DNA from: Cordylochernes scorpioides
Lineage: Eukaryota; Arthropoda; Arachnida; Pseudoscorpiones; Chernetidae
DNA: 64,000 nt
Reading direction: 5' to 3'
Assembly: GCA_030710605.1 (NCBI GenBank)
Contig: CP092875.1
Span: forward strand, 69,185,529-69,249,528
Shown here: piece after piece, positions 32,678-43,432 of the stretch
Numbering within the stretch: position 1 is the first letter of the stretch
How the letters are laid out: every line of letters begins with the position of its first letter
Notes under the pieces: model-generated
What the model saw: the letters and a program-made list of their open reading frames with translations, nothing else
What the model was told of the DNA's origin: nothing
Databases searched by the model: none
Program-made: the position numbers and the translations under genes

Positions 32678-33082
32678 TTGTCTGAACATCTTGACGCAAA
32701 ACTTACTGGGAAACTAAGGTTATTTCACCTAGAGAATCCCAGAACCTCCTGGACTAAGTTAATTAAGATAGTAACTAATAAATATAACGATACCCCCCAT
32801 ACGATAACTGGATTTCCCCCCGTATTTTTAATGTATAATATAATCCCCTCAGACTTAAATAATCACATAAACCCCTATCCCAATATAATAGAAAGTAGAA
32901 AACTAGCAATACAACGTACAAATGACAGGCATGACAAAGAAACAATTAAATCCCCAAAATGTCGTCCATCACCACGGCGGTATTCCAAGCTTCATCCCAA
33001 TGACAAACAAACTCAAGGTCGCACTGATCTCCCCCCTAATTGTTTTTTTTCTTCTACTTCGTCTTCCCTTACCTACATCTAA
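32678..33082 (+). pseudogene. Integrase C-terminal core fragment
   Basis: The frame contains SWTKLIKIVTNKYNDTPH and TGFPPVFLMYN, the pattern W-x(6)-V..YN-T-H...TGF-P-x-x-LM-Y downstream of the DDE glutamate in retroelement integrases. Everything N-terminal to it (RT, RNase H, HHCC, first catalytic residues) is absent. Confidence 0.6.
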
Positions 33083-33329
33083 AGGGTTGGAATGACCTTG
33101 TACTCACCATTAGCAGAGATAGCCCTACTTCAACACTCTTGTCTGACAATCAATCAATTATAGAGCCAAATTGCCTCCCCGTAGGCTAAATTAGAAGGAC
33201 ATCATTAATCTTGCATCTACACTGTCTCATTCTTGACTTCCTCCCCATGTTAACTCCACACGGAGTGCTTGGGTAAGCAACGAATTATTTTTTTTTCTCT
33301 AACGCTCGACTCAGGCCACCACCAGCACG

Positions 33330-33509
33330 ATGCGCCCACTCATTTTTCGTTTAATTTTATTTTTCATCTTATCGAGCTCAATCACCGACAGCAGTGCAGC
33401 TTTTGAGACACCATCTCTTTTTAACCTCTCTCAGAAAAGATTTCTTCCCCATATTCCCCCATTACCTACCTCTCCTTCGATCTTCACGCCTTTTGCCTAT
33501 CTGATCTAA
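33330..33509 (+). CDS. Short secreted-leader ORF after integrase, env-like position
   Basis: 59 codons, ATG at 33330, TAA at 33507-33509. The N-terminus MRPLIFRLILFFILSSS is a clear signal-peptide core followed by a small-residue cleavage region (TDSSA). Immediately upstream, TTTTTTTTTCTCTAACG...CGACTCAG is a good splice acceptor. Third-ORF position after integrase with a spliced acceptor is how env is arranged in errantivirus-like elements. No transmembrane anchor or fusion-peptide region remains in frame, so it is at most a truncated env. Confidence 0.4.
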   Translation: MRPLIFRLILFFILSSSITDSSAAFETPSLFNLSQKRFLPHIPPLPTSPSIFTPFAYLI

Positions 33510-35443
33510 TGCTACTTACAGAACATCTTGAGATTGCTGAACCTTGAAAACAATACTTCGCTTCTAAGCTCGTATTGCAGGGCAGGATTCCTGAGATGTC
33601 CTTTGCAGAAACCAATTCAGACCTTCTTCCTTTATTCCTCACTGCGTCACTACCTATCGCAAACCTTTTGCTTAAGTCAATTTTCTTTTATATTTTAATT
33701 TCACTTTTATTATCTCTACTTCTCCTCCTTCCTGTATTACATCCCTGAAACTATGTTGTAAATATTCAAGGCACTTTAAGTAACAAAAAACTGTAACTAG
33801 TATACCAACTTTCCCAAATATTTACTTTCACTATTGTGTGTGTTTACTTTAAATTTATCTTTCCTATCTACTCTTATATAATTTTTGTAGTTTTATAATA
33901 TTATATCAATGTGTCACCACTACTCCCCTTTATCTTTATTTTTATTCTAGTAACTAATTTGTGCCCCAAATTATTTCCCATTTAATAGGTTTGCTAGCTT
34001 TTCTCTCATTTATTTGTAAATAGACTTACACTTTTACTAGTTTTGTGGTGTTGCACTTTGTTTTTTAACTTACCAATGTAGATAAAACATTTCACTATTC
34101 ATCAATAATATCATTTTGTTTATTAACCATCAACATTAATGCCTTCAATTACCAATCAACCCTTTATATATTATTACCTTTAATATTTTTATTTTCTCTT
34201 TTTCTCATCATGTTCAGACTTAGCATTTTACAACTTCAACTATTTTAGGCACCGTCTTAAAAAACCTACACCTAACAATATTTATAATATTTCTTAAATA
34301 GATAAAACATTTATCATTTTATTTTTCTTAATAGATTTTCAAAATGTTATTTTTGACGCTTCCCTTACAACCTCTTAACTCTATCCCATGAACCTTTCCT
34401 CCCAACCTTTCCCTCCATCAAGAGTTTATTGTTCGTCAGCCATTTTCTTTTTTTTTTAGTGATTAACCTAACTAGAAGACCCTTCCTCGCTGTACATCTC
34501 CCAACAGTGAGCTCAGGAGACCCAGTTAGATTTTTTTTTCTCTCATCGTCCGGCTCATCATTTTTTCATTTTTCAACTTTTTCTTTTCACCATACAAGCC
34601 GGACACAATCAAAATTGTCAGCAATAACTCTCTTACACCCACCTCTCCTTTTCCGCATCCTTCAAACCTCCAACCTTCCAAGGGATTCCAGTTCGCCGAA
34701 CATTTTTGTTTTTTTTCATTGATTAATCCGAGTGGAACAATCCTTCCTCGTTATACCATTCCCGATAATGAGTTCAGGATATCCAGCGCGATATTTTTAT
34801 TTTTTTTTCTCATCGCCCGACGCATCATATCAATTCATCATTTTTTCAACTTTTCAGTTTTTTTTTACAACTCAACCGGGCACAATCATTATGGACAACA
34901 GGGATCCCTCTTACCTCTACCTCTACCTTTTACATCCATCAATCTTCCCACCTCTTTTCACTGTCAGAGCTAAGGATGCAGACGGAATATCTTAGGCCTT
35001 CTGTTAATGAAAACAATGCCTCACTTAAACAAGTTCGCATTGCATTGCAGGATGCTTGGGATACTACTTTTGCAGAAACATGCTCAGACACCCCCTTTCT
35101 TTTTCAACCTTAGCGTCACATTATAAGTTCAGTCAATAAACTAACTTCATTTTTTTTCTCTCATCTTTAATACAATAAGATATTATTTTCCTTGTACGAT
35201 TCATTTTACCATAGTTACCATTTTGTATTATATACCTTCTCTTAATCTTTTATCATTCATTTTGTACGTTTTCATTGATACACCACCATTACAACATCTT
35301 TCTCTTTTTAACTTGTAGCTTAATAATAATTTTAACTAATTTGTATACAAATTATTTCTTTTATTTTTTATAATAGGTTTGTTAGGTTATCATTCATTAC
35401 ATGTCATTCCCCCAACCAAACCTTCATCACCGGGGACACATTC
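33510..35443 (+). repeat. G-poor, T/C-rich interior with degenerate internal duplications
   Basis: Two diverged duplicates: about 34420-34710 and 34715-34960 (both contain CTCATCG(T/C)CCG...CATCATTTTTTCA), and 33540-33640 and 35000-35100 (both contain GCAGAAAC and a GATTCCTGAG/GATGCTTGGG-like block). No coding frame with known domains. No clear polypurine tract precedes the 3' LTR. Confidence 0.5.
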
Positions 35444-36001
35444 TGTAGTATATTTTAAGGTAGATAAGCACAATCTTCTTATAATTATTATAATAACCCC
35501 ATATCTATATAAAATATGTATCAAACTTGTAATAATAGAAGTGACAATAAAATAAAGATGTAGAGGTAGACGACGCGACAAAAGCCAGACGACAAAGACC
35601 AGACGAACAGGTGTTTATGATAATGAGTTCAATCCCCCCGTCAGCAGGTGGCCAGACATAATTAATAACCCAGCGATTGACAGGTGGCGTGATTACGGGA
35701 ACCAATCAGAACTCGCCGCCATCTGCGAGCGTCTCATATAAAAGCCCCCCAAGATTGGGACAAAGAGTTGTGTTTTAGTTGTTTCAGAGCGACGCCGTCA
35801 TACGGTCGGGTTTCTCACCCCTATCCGCGATGTAGGGCATCCGTGGCGCCCGTGGTCTGTCTGCCTTCGTCCGTGGTCTACCTCTACCTTCTTGGAGTTA
35901 CCACCTAGACCTGCCTCTGTCTCTTGCTGTCCCAGTGCGGGAATCCCATCACGCACCCACGACTACGACTGCCCAGCACATTCCACCTCGGGATTACTAC
36001 A
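35444..36001 (+). repeat. 3' LTR of the 31-36 kb element
   Basis: 558 bp; identical to the 5' LTR as far as I can read. Confidence 0.9.
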
Positions 36002-36007
36002 TATATT

Positions 36008-36283
36008 CGTGACAAAAAATAAAGTAGTTGACTGGTTAGAGTCGTGTGGTTTCTCGGCCCGCTCTCGAGAGGTCTACGCCTTGGTTGATACCTGCCTTAG
36101 ACACTTCCGCGGATTTGACTTCTTGGGAATCGCTCTTCTCTACCTTTGAGATTCCACGGATTTTTTCCTCCCCGGGACCAGAATAAGAGACTTCGGGCGT
36201 CTGGGCAAAATAGAGCCTGGGCGCTGCGCCGCTGAACGCGACAATAACCATTCAAACCCCTCGACAAATAGAGCTATTTGACA
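36008..36283 (-). repeat. Possible degraded Gypsy-family solo LTR
   Basis: Ends GAGCTATTTGACA like the Gypsy LTR at 14248 and begins TGACAAAAAATAAAG, loosely like TGTCGCGGAGATAAATAAAG. The 558-bp-LTR element inserted at its left edge. No target duplication found. Confidence 0.35.
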
Positions 36284-36651
36284 TAAGGCAATAGTACAAT
36301 GGATGCTAAGAAATATCTGGAGTTCACATTTAATATTAATTCTACATATTTAAACAACTAACACAAATATAAATCAACAGGATATATTTATTATCTGTAA
36401 AATATTTCATTTTTTAATTTATAATATCAAGTTATTATTTAGCATATTATTTATATTTATTGGAATTTATTTTAATATATTTAAACGATACATTCATATA
36501 TGTCATTTTACATAATTATATATTTGAAAATAGAGCAATCTCCATAAATAAATCTTTAATTAAAAAGGCATATATTGGATCAAAAAAATCATTTATTTTA
36601 CCAATATTTCAGTTGGCTGAACGCCAACCTTTATCAAGGTATTATAACATA

Positions 36652-38069
36652 TACTGCGTGACATTGAAAATTGAACACCAAGAAATAGTGGCCAAAATAT
36701 TATGCAAATTTCAGGGTAGACGCGCCTAACCGAGTTATGCAAATGATGTAAAATGCGCAGCTCTCGTGCGCACATGGAGTAAGATATAAGGGAAGGAACT
36801 TGCAGAAAGGACAGTATTCGTGTCGTTATTTCTTCAAGGAAAATCATTGTAGAAATTTTGTTCTTGTGTCAAAAGACACGTGTAATAACAGAGAATGCCA
36901 GGTCATCGTAAACGGAGGCAGTTCAAGCAGACAGACGCTTTTACGAGGGGCATGGTGATCGGACTGAAAAGGGCGGGTTGGTCCATACGTCAAATCGCAG
37001 CTGATACACACCTTGGTGCGTCCACGGTGCACCGACTGTGGAGAAGATGGTTGGAACAAGGAAATGTGGCAATTTATAGGAATGTCGGTGCAACCAGAGT
37101 GACGTCAGCACGTGTGGATTGGCGTATCCTTCGACAAGCAGTGGCGGCCCCACAAGCCACTTGTACCGCCATCCTGCAACATGTGCAAGACACCCTAGAT
37201 CATTCCATCTCGACCAGAACCATTTCCCGTCGATTGGTTGCTAATGGCTTGCACTCATGCCGTCCGCTAAGAAGACTGCCATTGACCCCACCGAATAGGC
37301 GCCAACGTTTGGAATGGTGCCGGGCTAGATCGACGTGGATGACGGAATGGCACAGGGTCGTGTTCTCAGATGAGTCGCGTTTCTGCTTGTCCAGTGATAG
37401 TTGCCGTGTACGCGTGTGGCGTCGACGTGGAGAAAGGTCCAATCCGGCAGCAATTGTGGAACGCCCCACCGTGCGACAACGTGGAATCATGGTTTGGGGC
37501 GCAATCGCGTATGATTCCAGGTCACCTTTACTTCGTATTCAGGGCACTATGACGGCCCAACGATACGTTGATGATGTGCTGCGACCGGTGACACTCCCCT
37601 ACCTTCAGGGGGTACCCAATTCCCTTTATCAGCAGGATAACGCCCGACCGCACACTGCTCGCATTAGCCAACAAGCTCTGCAAGATGTACAGATGCTTCC
37701 CTGGCCACCGTACTCTCCTGATCTCTCACCAATCGAGCACGTCTGGGACATCATTGGACGCCGTTTGCATGCCTTGCCACAGCCGCGTTCAGAAGACGAA
37801 CTGTGGCAAATGGTTGAGAGGGAATGGAGAGCCATCCCTCAGGACGCCATCCGTACTCTGATTGACTCTCTACCTAGACGTGTTGCTGCGTGCATCGCCG
37901 TCCGCGGTGGTCCTACTTGCTACTAAGCCGACGCCGTTCTCGCTCTGTATTATGATATCATTTTGAAATAAAGATCACTAATTGTTCGTCCCTGTATCTC
38001 TCTGTCTGCCGAGTTTCATCACTTTCTGGCCACTATTTCTTGGTGTTCCATTTTCAATGTCACGCAGTG
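36652..38069 (+). mobile_element. Intact Tc1-like DNA transposon
   Basis: 1418 bp. Terminal inverted repeats of 43 bp at 36652-36694 and 38027-38069 (ACTGCGTGACATTGAAAAT..., two mismatches). TA on each side (36650-36651 and 38070-38071). The empty-site sequence is visible in the related repeat at 60862 (AACATATTAATGTG), which confirms the TA duplication. One intact transposase frame with AATAAA at 37967. Confidence 0.95.
36895..37926 (+). CDS. Tc1-family transposase, DD32E
   Basis: 343 codons, uninterrupted, the usual length for Tc1-like transposases. N-terminal paired-like helix-turn-helix DNA-binding region (MVIGLKRAGWSIRQIAAD, then STVHRLWRRWLEQG). Catalytic residues: D159 in VFSDESRF, D248 in YQQDNARPH, E281 in SPDLSPIEHVWD. 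The spacing between D248 and E281 is 32 residues, two fewer than the DD34E of classical Tc1; the gap lies just before MLPWPPYSPD. Cuts and pastes DNA at TA sites. Both TIRs and the frame are intact, so the copy could be active. Confidence 0.95.
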   Translation: MPGHRKRRQFKQTDAFTRGMVIGLKRAGWSIRQIAADTHLGASTVHRLWRRWLEQGNVAIYRNVGATRVTSARVDWRILRQAVAAPQATCTAILQHVQDTLDHSISTRTISRRLVANGLHSCRPLRRLPLTPPNRRQRLEWCRARSTWMTEWHRVVFSDESRFCLSSDSCRVRVWRRRGERSNPAAIVERPTVRQRGIMVWGAIAYDSRSPLLRIQGTMTAQRYVDDVLRPVTLPYLQGVPNSLYQQDNARPHTARISQQALQDVQMLPWPPYSPDLSPIEHVWDIIGRRLHALPQPRSEDELWQMVEREWRAIPQDAIRTLIDSLPRRVAACIAVRGGPTCY

Positions 38070-38934
38070 TATTTAATGTGTGTTAACAACAAACTTAGCA
38101 GCAGTTGACACACATTAAATATGATATAATACCTTGATAAATATTGGCGTTCAGCCAACTGAAATATTGGTAAAATAAATCAAATTTTGATTCAATATAT
38201 TGCCTTTTTAATTTATAATTATCTATATTAAAAAAGGACAATATTCATGTGAGAATATATGCAATCTGAAATTAGAAAAGAAAATGGAATTTAAAAAATG
38301 TTGAATCGATAACCTCAAGTATTAAAGCAGGCAGAGGTCATCCTGCCGAAATCGAAACCTATCTCCACCGCAGTGAGGCGTTGGTTACGAGTGAAATTGA
38401 CAAATTTGTAAATATCTCCAAAGATAATCAAGATAGAGACCTGATCATTTTCCAGATTCAAATTTATCTTTGTTAAAATATAAGCCAGATTAGTTACCTA
38501 ATGGGGGAATGCATAGCCGACAAACAAATATATGCAAACATTCGTTGATGCTCTATATATAATGAAAAAAAAAATTGTATTATTAATGTTAAAGAGAGAT
38601 GGAGAGAAAGTAAATATAAAAAATGGTTTAAAATAATTTTTGAAGAGATAAATAAACATAAATATATATTTTACAGAGAAGAGAAGCTTAGTATGATTTA
38701 GAATAAAATAATGAAGAGTAAGATAAACAAAATGAGTAATATAATGTTTATATTTTTAATTTTGAGGTAAATATCACGAATATAACAATATTCAATCTCG
38801 TATTTACAAATTTTAGTAGCAATATTTAAAAGAGAACCAAGCTTATAATTCGGCTCTTACACGTCATACGCTTTTCCTAAAAACAACTGAGGTAATGAAT
38901 CATATATAGATCATCCCATCATTGGTATCTAAAT

Positions 38935-39185
38935 CAAAAGCCTGGAGCTATTCTGGAATGTGGGATGAACCGACAGGCAAAAACCTGTATTTCCAGGCTC
39001 AACACTGGCCATACAAGACTGCTCCTTTTCCAGGATACTGTCAAGACCTTCCCACAATGCACTATCTGCAGAGCAAAGAGACCTCACCAGACCACCTCTT
39101 GGAATGTATGGGAGCCTCAAGACAGGACCTATATTCCAACCCTACCAAGATTGTGAAATTGATCAATGAATTTAGTCTCCATGAC
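38935..39185 (+). pseudogene. LINE (Jockey/I-like) ORF2 C-terminal fragment
   Basis: Two overlapping frames together show the C-terminal zinc region of arthropod LINE ORF2: RLNTGHTRL, then CTICRAK, then SPDHLLECMGAS and a terminal HDLV. A single frame slip around 39055-39075 separates the two halves. The RT and RNase H regions are absent, as expected of a 5'-truncated insertion. Confidence 0.65.
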
Positions 39186-39189
39186 CTTG

Positions 39190-39360
39190 TATATTTATAC
39201 AATGTGATAATAAAAATAAAAACTCGTTCGTGGTTGACTTTTCTTGATTTTACAGGTTAAATCAATGTTTAATAGATTTCTGTTCCACTAAATTGCGCTC
39301 TGCCATCTAAAAGTTCATGTGAACGTGGCCAGGATATGCCTCTTTTGATTTTAATATATA
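39190..39360 (+). repeat. Family C repeat, decayed, reverse orientation
   Basis: TCGTTCGTGGTTGACTTTTC and TTGCGCTCTGCCATCTAAAAG are reverse-complement blocks of 29990-30100. The hammerhead core is not preserved. Confidence 0.45.
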
Positions 39361-40585
39361 TATTTATATATTTCTTCAATATATCAAAAGGTAAATTTTT
39401 AAAAATAATTAATTTATATGTTGTGATCTCGTTAATCCTCTAATAAGGGGAAATATATTCCTCCCAGCTAGAAGGAAAATCTACCACATGGTTTTAGCAG
39501 TCAATGAACAAGCGGCTTCTTCTCTGTTGAAGAAGACAAGAATCACGATAGAATTTTCGGAAACAGGTAGCTCCCAGACAAAAAGGGTAAAAATAATGTG
39601 GTTCTCTTAAACCATGGATGAGTTCAGGTTAGCACTGAGTTTGATGGGAAGTTGGAGAAAAGTCCTGAAGAAGATAGGAGACACCCCAGCGTAAATTCGG
39701 AGCTGGGCTGTTTGTCCTGCTGATCTGTATCAACTGTATAATGTCCTAACTGTCCACCTTGTACTTGAGAGTCAACTGATGTCCTCGAACAATCAAATGA
39801 TGATACCTTATAGCGAAATTTCTCACAAGACGTTTGGATGGGGAAGTAAAATACATTTTTGGTTGTGCATTCTCATGTTCTGGCTCAGGTTATTTATCCG
39901 ACTTATTTCTTATTTTTGTCAGAAGGATGAACTTTATTTCCATTTTTTATTTACTTGTAACAAATTGAGAAGTTTATATTATTTACAAAATTCGTTGGAG
40001 ATGTGAAGATATATTATTTACAAGCAAAAAGTGTGGTTGAGTTGGGGTGCTTTTCAGATCTTAGCTAGTTGATAAATAAGATAACGTTAATAAATTGTGA
40101 CTAATATAAATATATTATATGTATACTTTTCAGGGTTTTTATTACCTTTCATTGCTTGTTTGGTAAACATAAATATACTACTTGTAAAAATGCACGGTCG
40201 ACCAGGTTGAACTTTGTCAAAAGGTTTTGTTTTTTCCATTTCAAAGTTTGCGCATCAATTGAAATTTTCTCTGCTATATGAGATTCATCTTCATACGCAT
40301 CTTTAACTGAAGCATTCGTTTCTGAAGATATTCTTTCGAATTTAAAACAAAAATTAAAAGTGATTGTGTTGTTGCTCCATAACATTATCCATTTTTAAAA
40401 GAAACTTTACTAAGAAACTGTTGGGTGGATCGAAATAATTATATCTTTTAAAATATAAATCTTTATTGAAGGTAAAAACTAAATAATTTAAATTAACACA
40501 CTTTTTTCTATCTCTATCTAATTTAGACTGGGAAAACCTACTCACTCTTACAATAATTATATCTATTAAGAGAAAATATCTTTAT
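39361..40585. other. Gene-free AT-rich DNA
   Basis: No supported gene, RNA or bounded repeat. Short open frames up to about 75 codons are low-complexity and unconvincing. Confidence 0.5.
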
Positions 40586-40589
40586 TTTA

Positions 40590-40870
40590 CGGGGCTGCTA
40601 ACCAAAATGAATGATTTTTGAGCCCCGATGGACGCATAAAGCGGAATATATACAAAGCATAGTTGGAGGGGCCTGGGGATGGGTGGCCAGGGGTCATCGC
40701 CAGGTGAGGCCAGCAGAGCCGGGATGTAGAGGAGGACCGGGGGGGGGGGGGGGGGGAGCAGGGTGGTGATCCGCGGAGTTCAGGGGGTGGCAGAGACGGG
40801 TTCAATGGTGTTGAGCCCAGGGGTGACCGTGGAGAGCAGACAGACCGCAATGATTAAAGTATATGATTTT
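40590..40870. repeat. GC-rich block with poly-G tract
   Basis: A GC-rich island containing an 18-base G run near 40739-40756 and a CCGGGATG-rich surround. An 87-codon minus frame is proline-rich only because of the G run; I do not support it as a gene. From 40870 to 41690 nothing is recognised. Confidence 0.45.
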
Positions 40871-41689
40871 TAAGCACAAAAGGTGTAGCAGGCAGACAAG
40901 CCGCAATGCACAATGTCAAAGTATCAAGGTGCTGCACGCAACCAAGGCTGTTCAAAAAGGTTAGATTCCCCAGGCCGATTATATCTATTAACTCTCACCT
41001 ATACATATATACATTCCTGAACCACAGATTTTAAGTAACAGATTATTACAATCATAGAAAAAATATATATATTTGAAAATAACATCCAACAGAAACTTCC
41101 TTCTGGCAATGTTTTCTCTATAAAATAATTTGAAATTACTTGCGTTTGGTGACCATTGAAATATTATATATCATTTAAAAGCTTGTGGACTATGAAGATA
41201 AATATTACAAGGTTTAATTGTCTCATTTTCCCTATTTTTAAGTCACAGATTTAACCATTTTTGTAAATATATTTATGGGTATCTTTCTAACCTGGAAGGA
41301 TCAAGTTTCTAATCAACTTATCGTTTCTTTATTATTATTTTTCTTACATAATGAGTTTATAACTGTTTCTGTTTGAAAATTTTAAATTAACTCAATTATG
41401 CCTATCAGGGATATCTCGTTTTCTGTGCTTCGAAATAAATAAATGAAAATATCATTTTGAAATGAAATATAGAAAATACAAACAAATTAAAGTAATAACT
41501 ATATTTTTGCCAAATTTATCTATGTTTATGAAAATTAAAATTGAATGTTAAAAATTGAATAGTTTTGAATTATTTGTGTAAAATGAATATAAAAGACAAA
41601 CATATTCATTCATTGGTATGAAATTGAAAATATCAAAATTCAATTTCAAGATTCAGTGTGTTGGGTTTTCAGGTTTGAAGGATAGGTAA

Positions 41690-41990
41690 CCCCTATGGAT
41701 TATGATAAATTTAATTGCTAAATAAAGAAGTAAACTTAAATATCTCGGATTATTTCTCGATCAATTAAAATTATTTTTAAATCACATTAAATATAGATAA
41801 GCAAAGCTTTTAGTTTTAAAAAAATTGAATTTAAATTTAGTTGTTAAAAAATGGACAAGTAAACTTGAATATCTCAGAGTAAATCTCGATTAAATAGCAA
41901 ATTTTAAAAATCACATTGAAGATAGCTAAGAAAATCTTTTAATAGAAAATATTTAATTTGAAATTTAATTGTTCACAAAGCCCTCTGAAA
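41690..41990. repeat. Diverged tandem duplication, about 135-bp unit
   Basis: AATTTAATTGCTAAATAAAGAAG...ATATCTCGGATTATTTCTCG is repeated as AATTTAGTTGTTAAAAAATGG...ATATCTCAGAGTAAATCTCG, with the start of a third unit at about 41975. The units are AT-rich and non-coding. Confidence 0.6.
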
Positions 41991-42078
41991 ATGCATATAG
42001 CATATTCAACATCTGCAAATCTAGAGTGATAATTGTTTTGTGCTTGTTATTAAAGTTTAAAACACATTTAAACTTTAT

Positions 42079-42242
42079 ATATTTTATTCAATGAAGATCA
42101 AAATTACCATCACAATTAATTATATATCATAACTATATCACATTAAGCCATCTATTTACAGTTTGTTTGGTCACCAGTCCAATATTTTATTTTCACAGAC
42201 TAAATTATGAGATTAATTTATAAATGAAATATTATGCAAAAC
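42079..42242 (+). repeat. 164-bp block, inverted twin of 63321-63487
   Basis: Near-identical to the reverse complement of 63321-63487 (ACAGTTTGTTTGGTCACCAG, TTTCACAGACTAAATTATG). In the other copy the homology ends exactly at a TA where a transposon end begins. The element type is unknown. Confidence 0.7.
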
Positions 42243-42756
42243 AAATAAACAACTATATACATCAATAATCAATGTTTATTTCTGAATGACCAATAACACA
42301 GATATTACGTAGTGTTTATGAACAACTCTCTCCCATACTACATTATGTCAGAAATAGTTTTCCAAAAGATGAAGGAACCTACCAGCGGACATGAAACTAC
42401 AACCCAAACAGCACTAGCATTCAAATCTGAACATCAACTTTGAAGATTTTACAATAAAGATATATATTTGTAATATATTTTAACTGTTATTTAAAAACTA
42501 TAACAAATTATATATTAACCTTCGATAAAGAATCAATTGTTGCGATTTAAATAAATTAAATAAAGAAGATAAAAGATAGAGAACTTGTTCTTTATTCATT
42601 CTATTTCAATTAAAATTAGGTAGGCATATTTTTCAATCAGTAGGTATTATTTAGAACATTGGATATATAACTAAACACTAGAAAAATTAACAAAGTGTAT
42701 ATTTAATTTAAAATAATAAGATGCTCACAGAATTCAAACCTACAAAAATATTCCAC

Positions 42757-42860
42757 GATGCATTAGCGCTCCATCTGTTATGAAAATTCGAAACTATTAT
42801 AGACGCGTATGATTCCTTTACAAAGAATCATACGCCTCTATAATACTTTCGAAAATTTAT
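42757..42860. repeat. Hairpin family A, minimal copy
   Basis: Tail GATGCATTAGCGCTCCATCTG, then arm AAACTATTATAGACGCGTATGATTC and, after about nine bases, its reverse complement: the middle is almost entirely deleted. Confidence 0.65.
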
Positions 42861-43082
42861 CTATATTCATCGTCTATTGTCTTACCTTTATTCCTGGAGC
42901 GTACCTAATTGCATATAAACCAGTTATGTGTAATGGCGCACCAACGTGGGTTCAGCACTGTTGACCATAACCTCTTCCAATTATATTCATAGCAGGGAAT
43001 AAAGGCGGTAGAAAATATTCTAATTATATATATTTTAAAAGAAAAATAGCGTTTAAAATATTTTTAATTTTCAGGTTATATA

Positions 43083-43432
43083 TCTATATATATAAATGAA
43101 TGTTTATATGTTTGTTTGTTTGTATGTCCGGTATACAAATTCGCAGTAGTTCACTAATTCAAACCAAAATTTCCAAACATAGGTAAAAATTACGGGGAAG
43201 ACGATAGGCTATTTTAAAATATATATATAAATCAATTATTAAAACTATATATTCAAATTATTCTACTTAGCTCACGAACAGCGCCCTCTATCAAAGATTA
43301 GATTAAATTATGCTGATGCAAACAAATAGATAATGCTAATAACAAACAATTATAAAAAAATCTTATCTAAATATATCTAGATATGCACACGGGTCAATCC
43401 CGGGGCGAAGCCCTGGTCTCTCACCCGACTAG
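43083..43432 (+). mobile_element. Short non-autonomous Helitron, copy 2
   Basis: 350 bp, TCTATATATATAAATG start, CCCGGGGCGAAGCCCTGG hairpin and CTAG end followed by T. Close to 2492-2840 along its whole length, so the two copies share a source. 43440-44740 is AT-rich and otherwise unassigned. Confidence 0.8.

Larger units (their letters stand above)
31079..36001 (+). mobile_element. LTR retrotransposon with apparently identical LTRs but no RT
   Basis: LTRs at 31079-31636 and 35444-36001 are each 558 bp, TGTAGTAT...ATTACTACA, and I see no difference between them. TATA flanks both ends. The interior (about 3.8 kb) has a gag-like N-terminus, an integrase fragment and a signal-peptide ORF, but no protease, RT or RNase H. 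It is strikingly poor in G on this strand. No canonical TGG primer-binding site follows the 5' LTR. The recent insertion implied by identical LTRs with missing RT points to mobilisation in trans. Confidence 0.85.
36524..38220. repeat. Family 2 (TTGATAAAGG) repeat split by the Tc1-like element
   Basis: Left part 36524-36651 (minus: TTGATAAAGG...TTCAGCCAACTGAAATATTGG) and right part 38070-38220 (inverted second arm). Both match the intact inverted repeat at 60785-61120. The core TTGATAA, stem II GTTGGC/GCCAAC, GAAA, TATT looks like a decayed hammerhead (C and G positions of CUGANGA changed). Confidence 0.65.

Noticed and set aside
40587..40850. 87-codon proline-rich ORF on the minus strand
   Set aside because: Its composition comes from the poly-G tract and GC-rich repeat; no domain or splice context.
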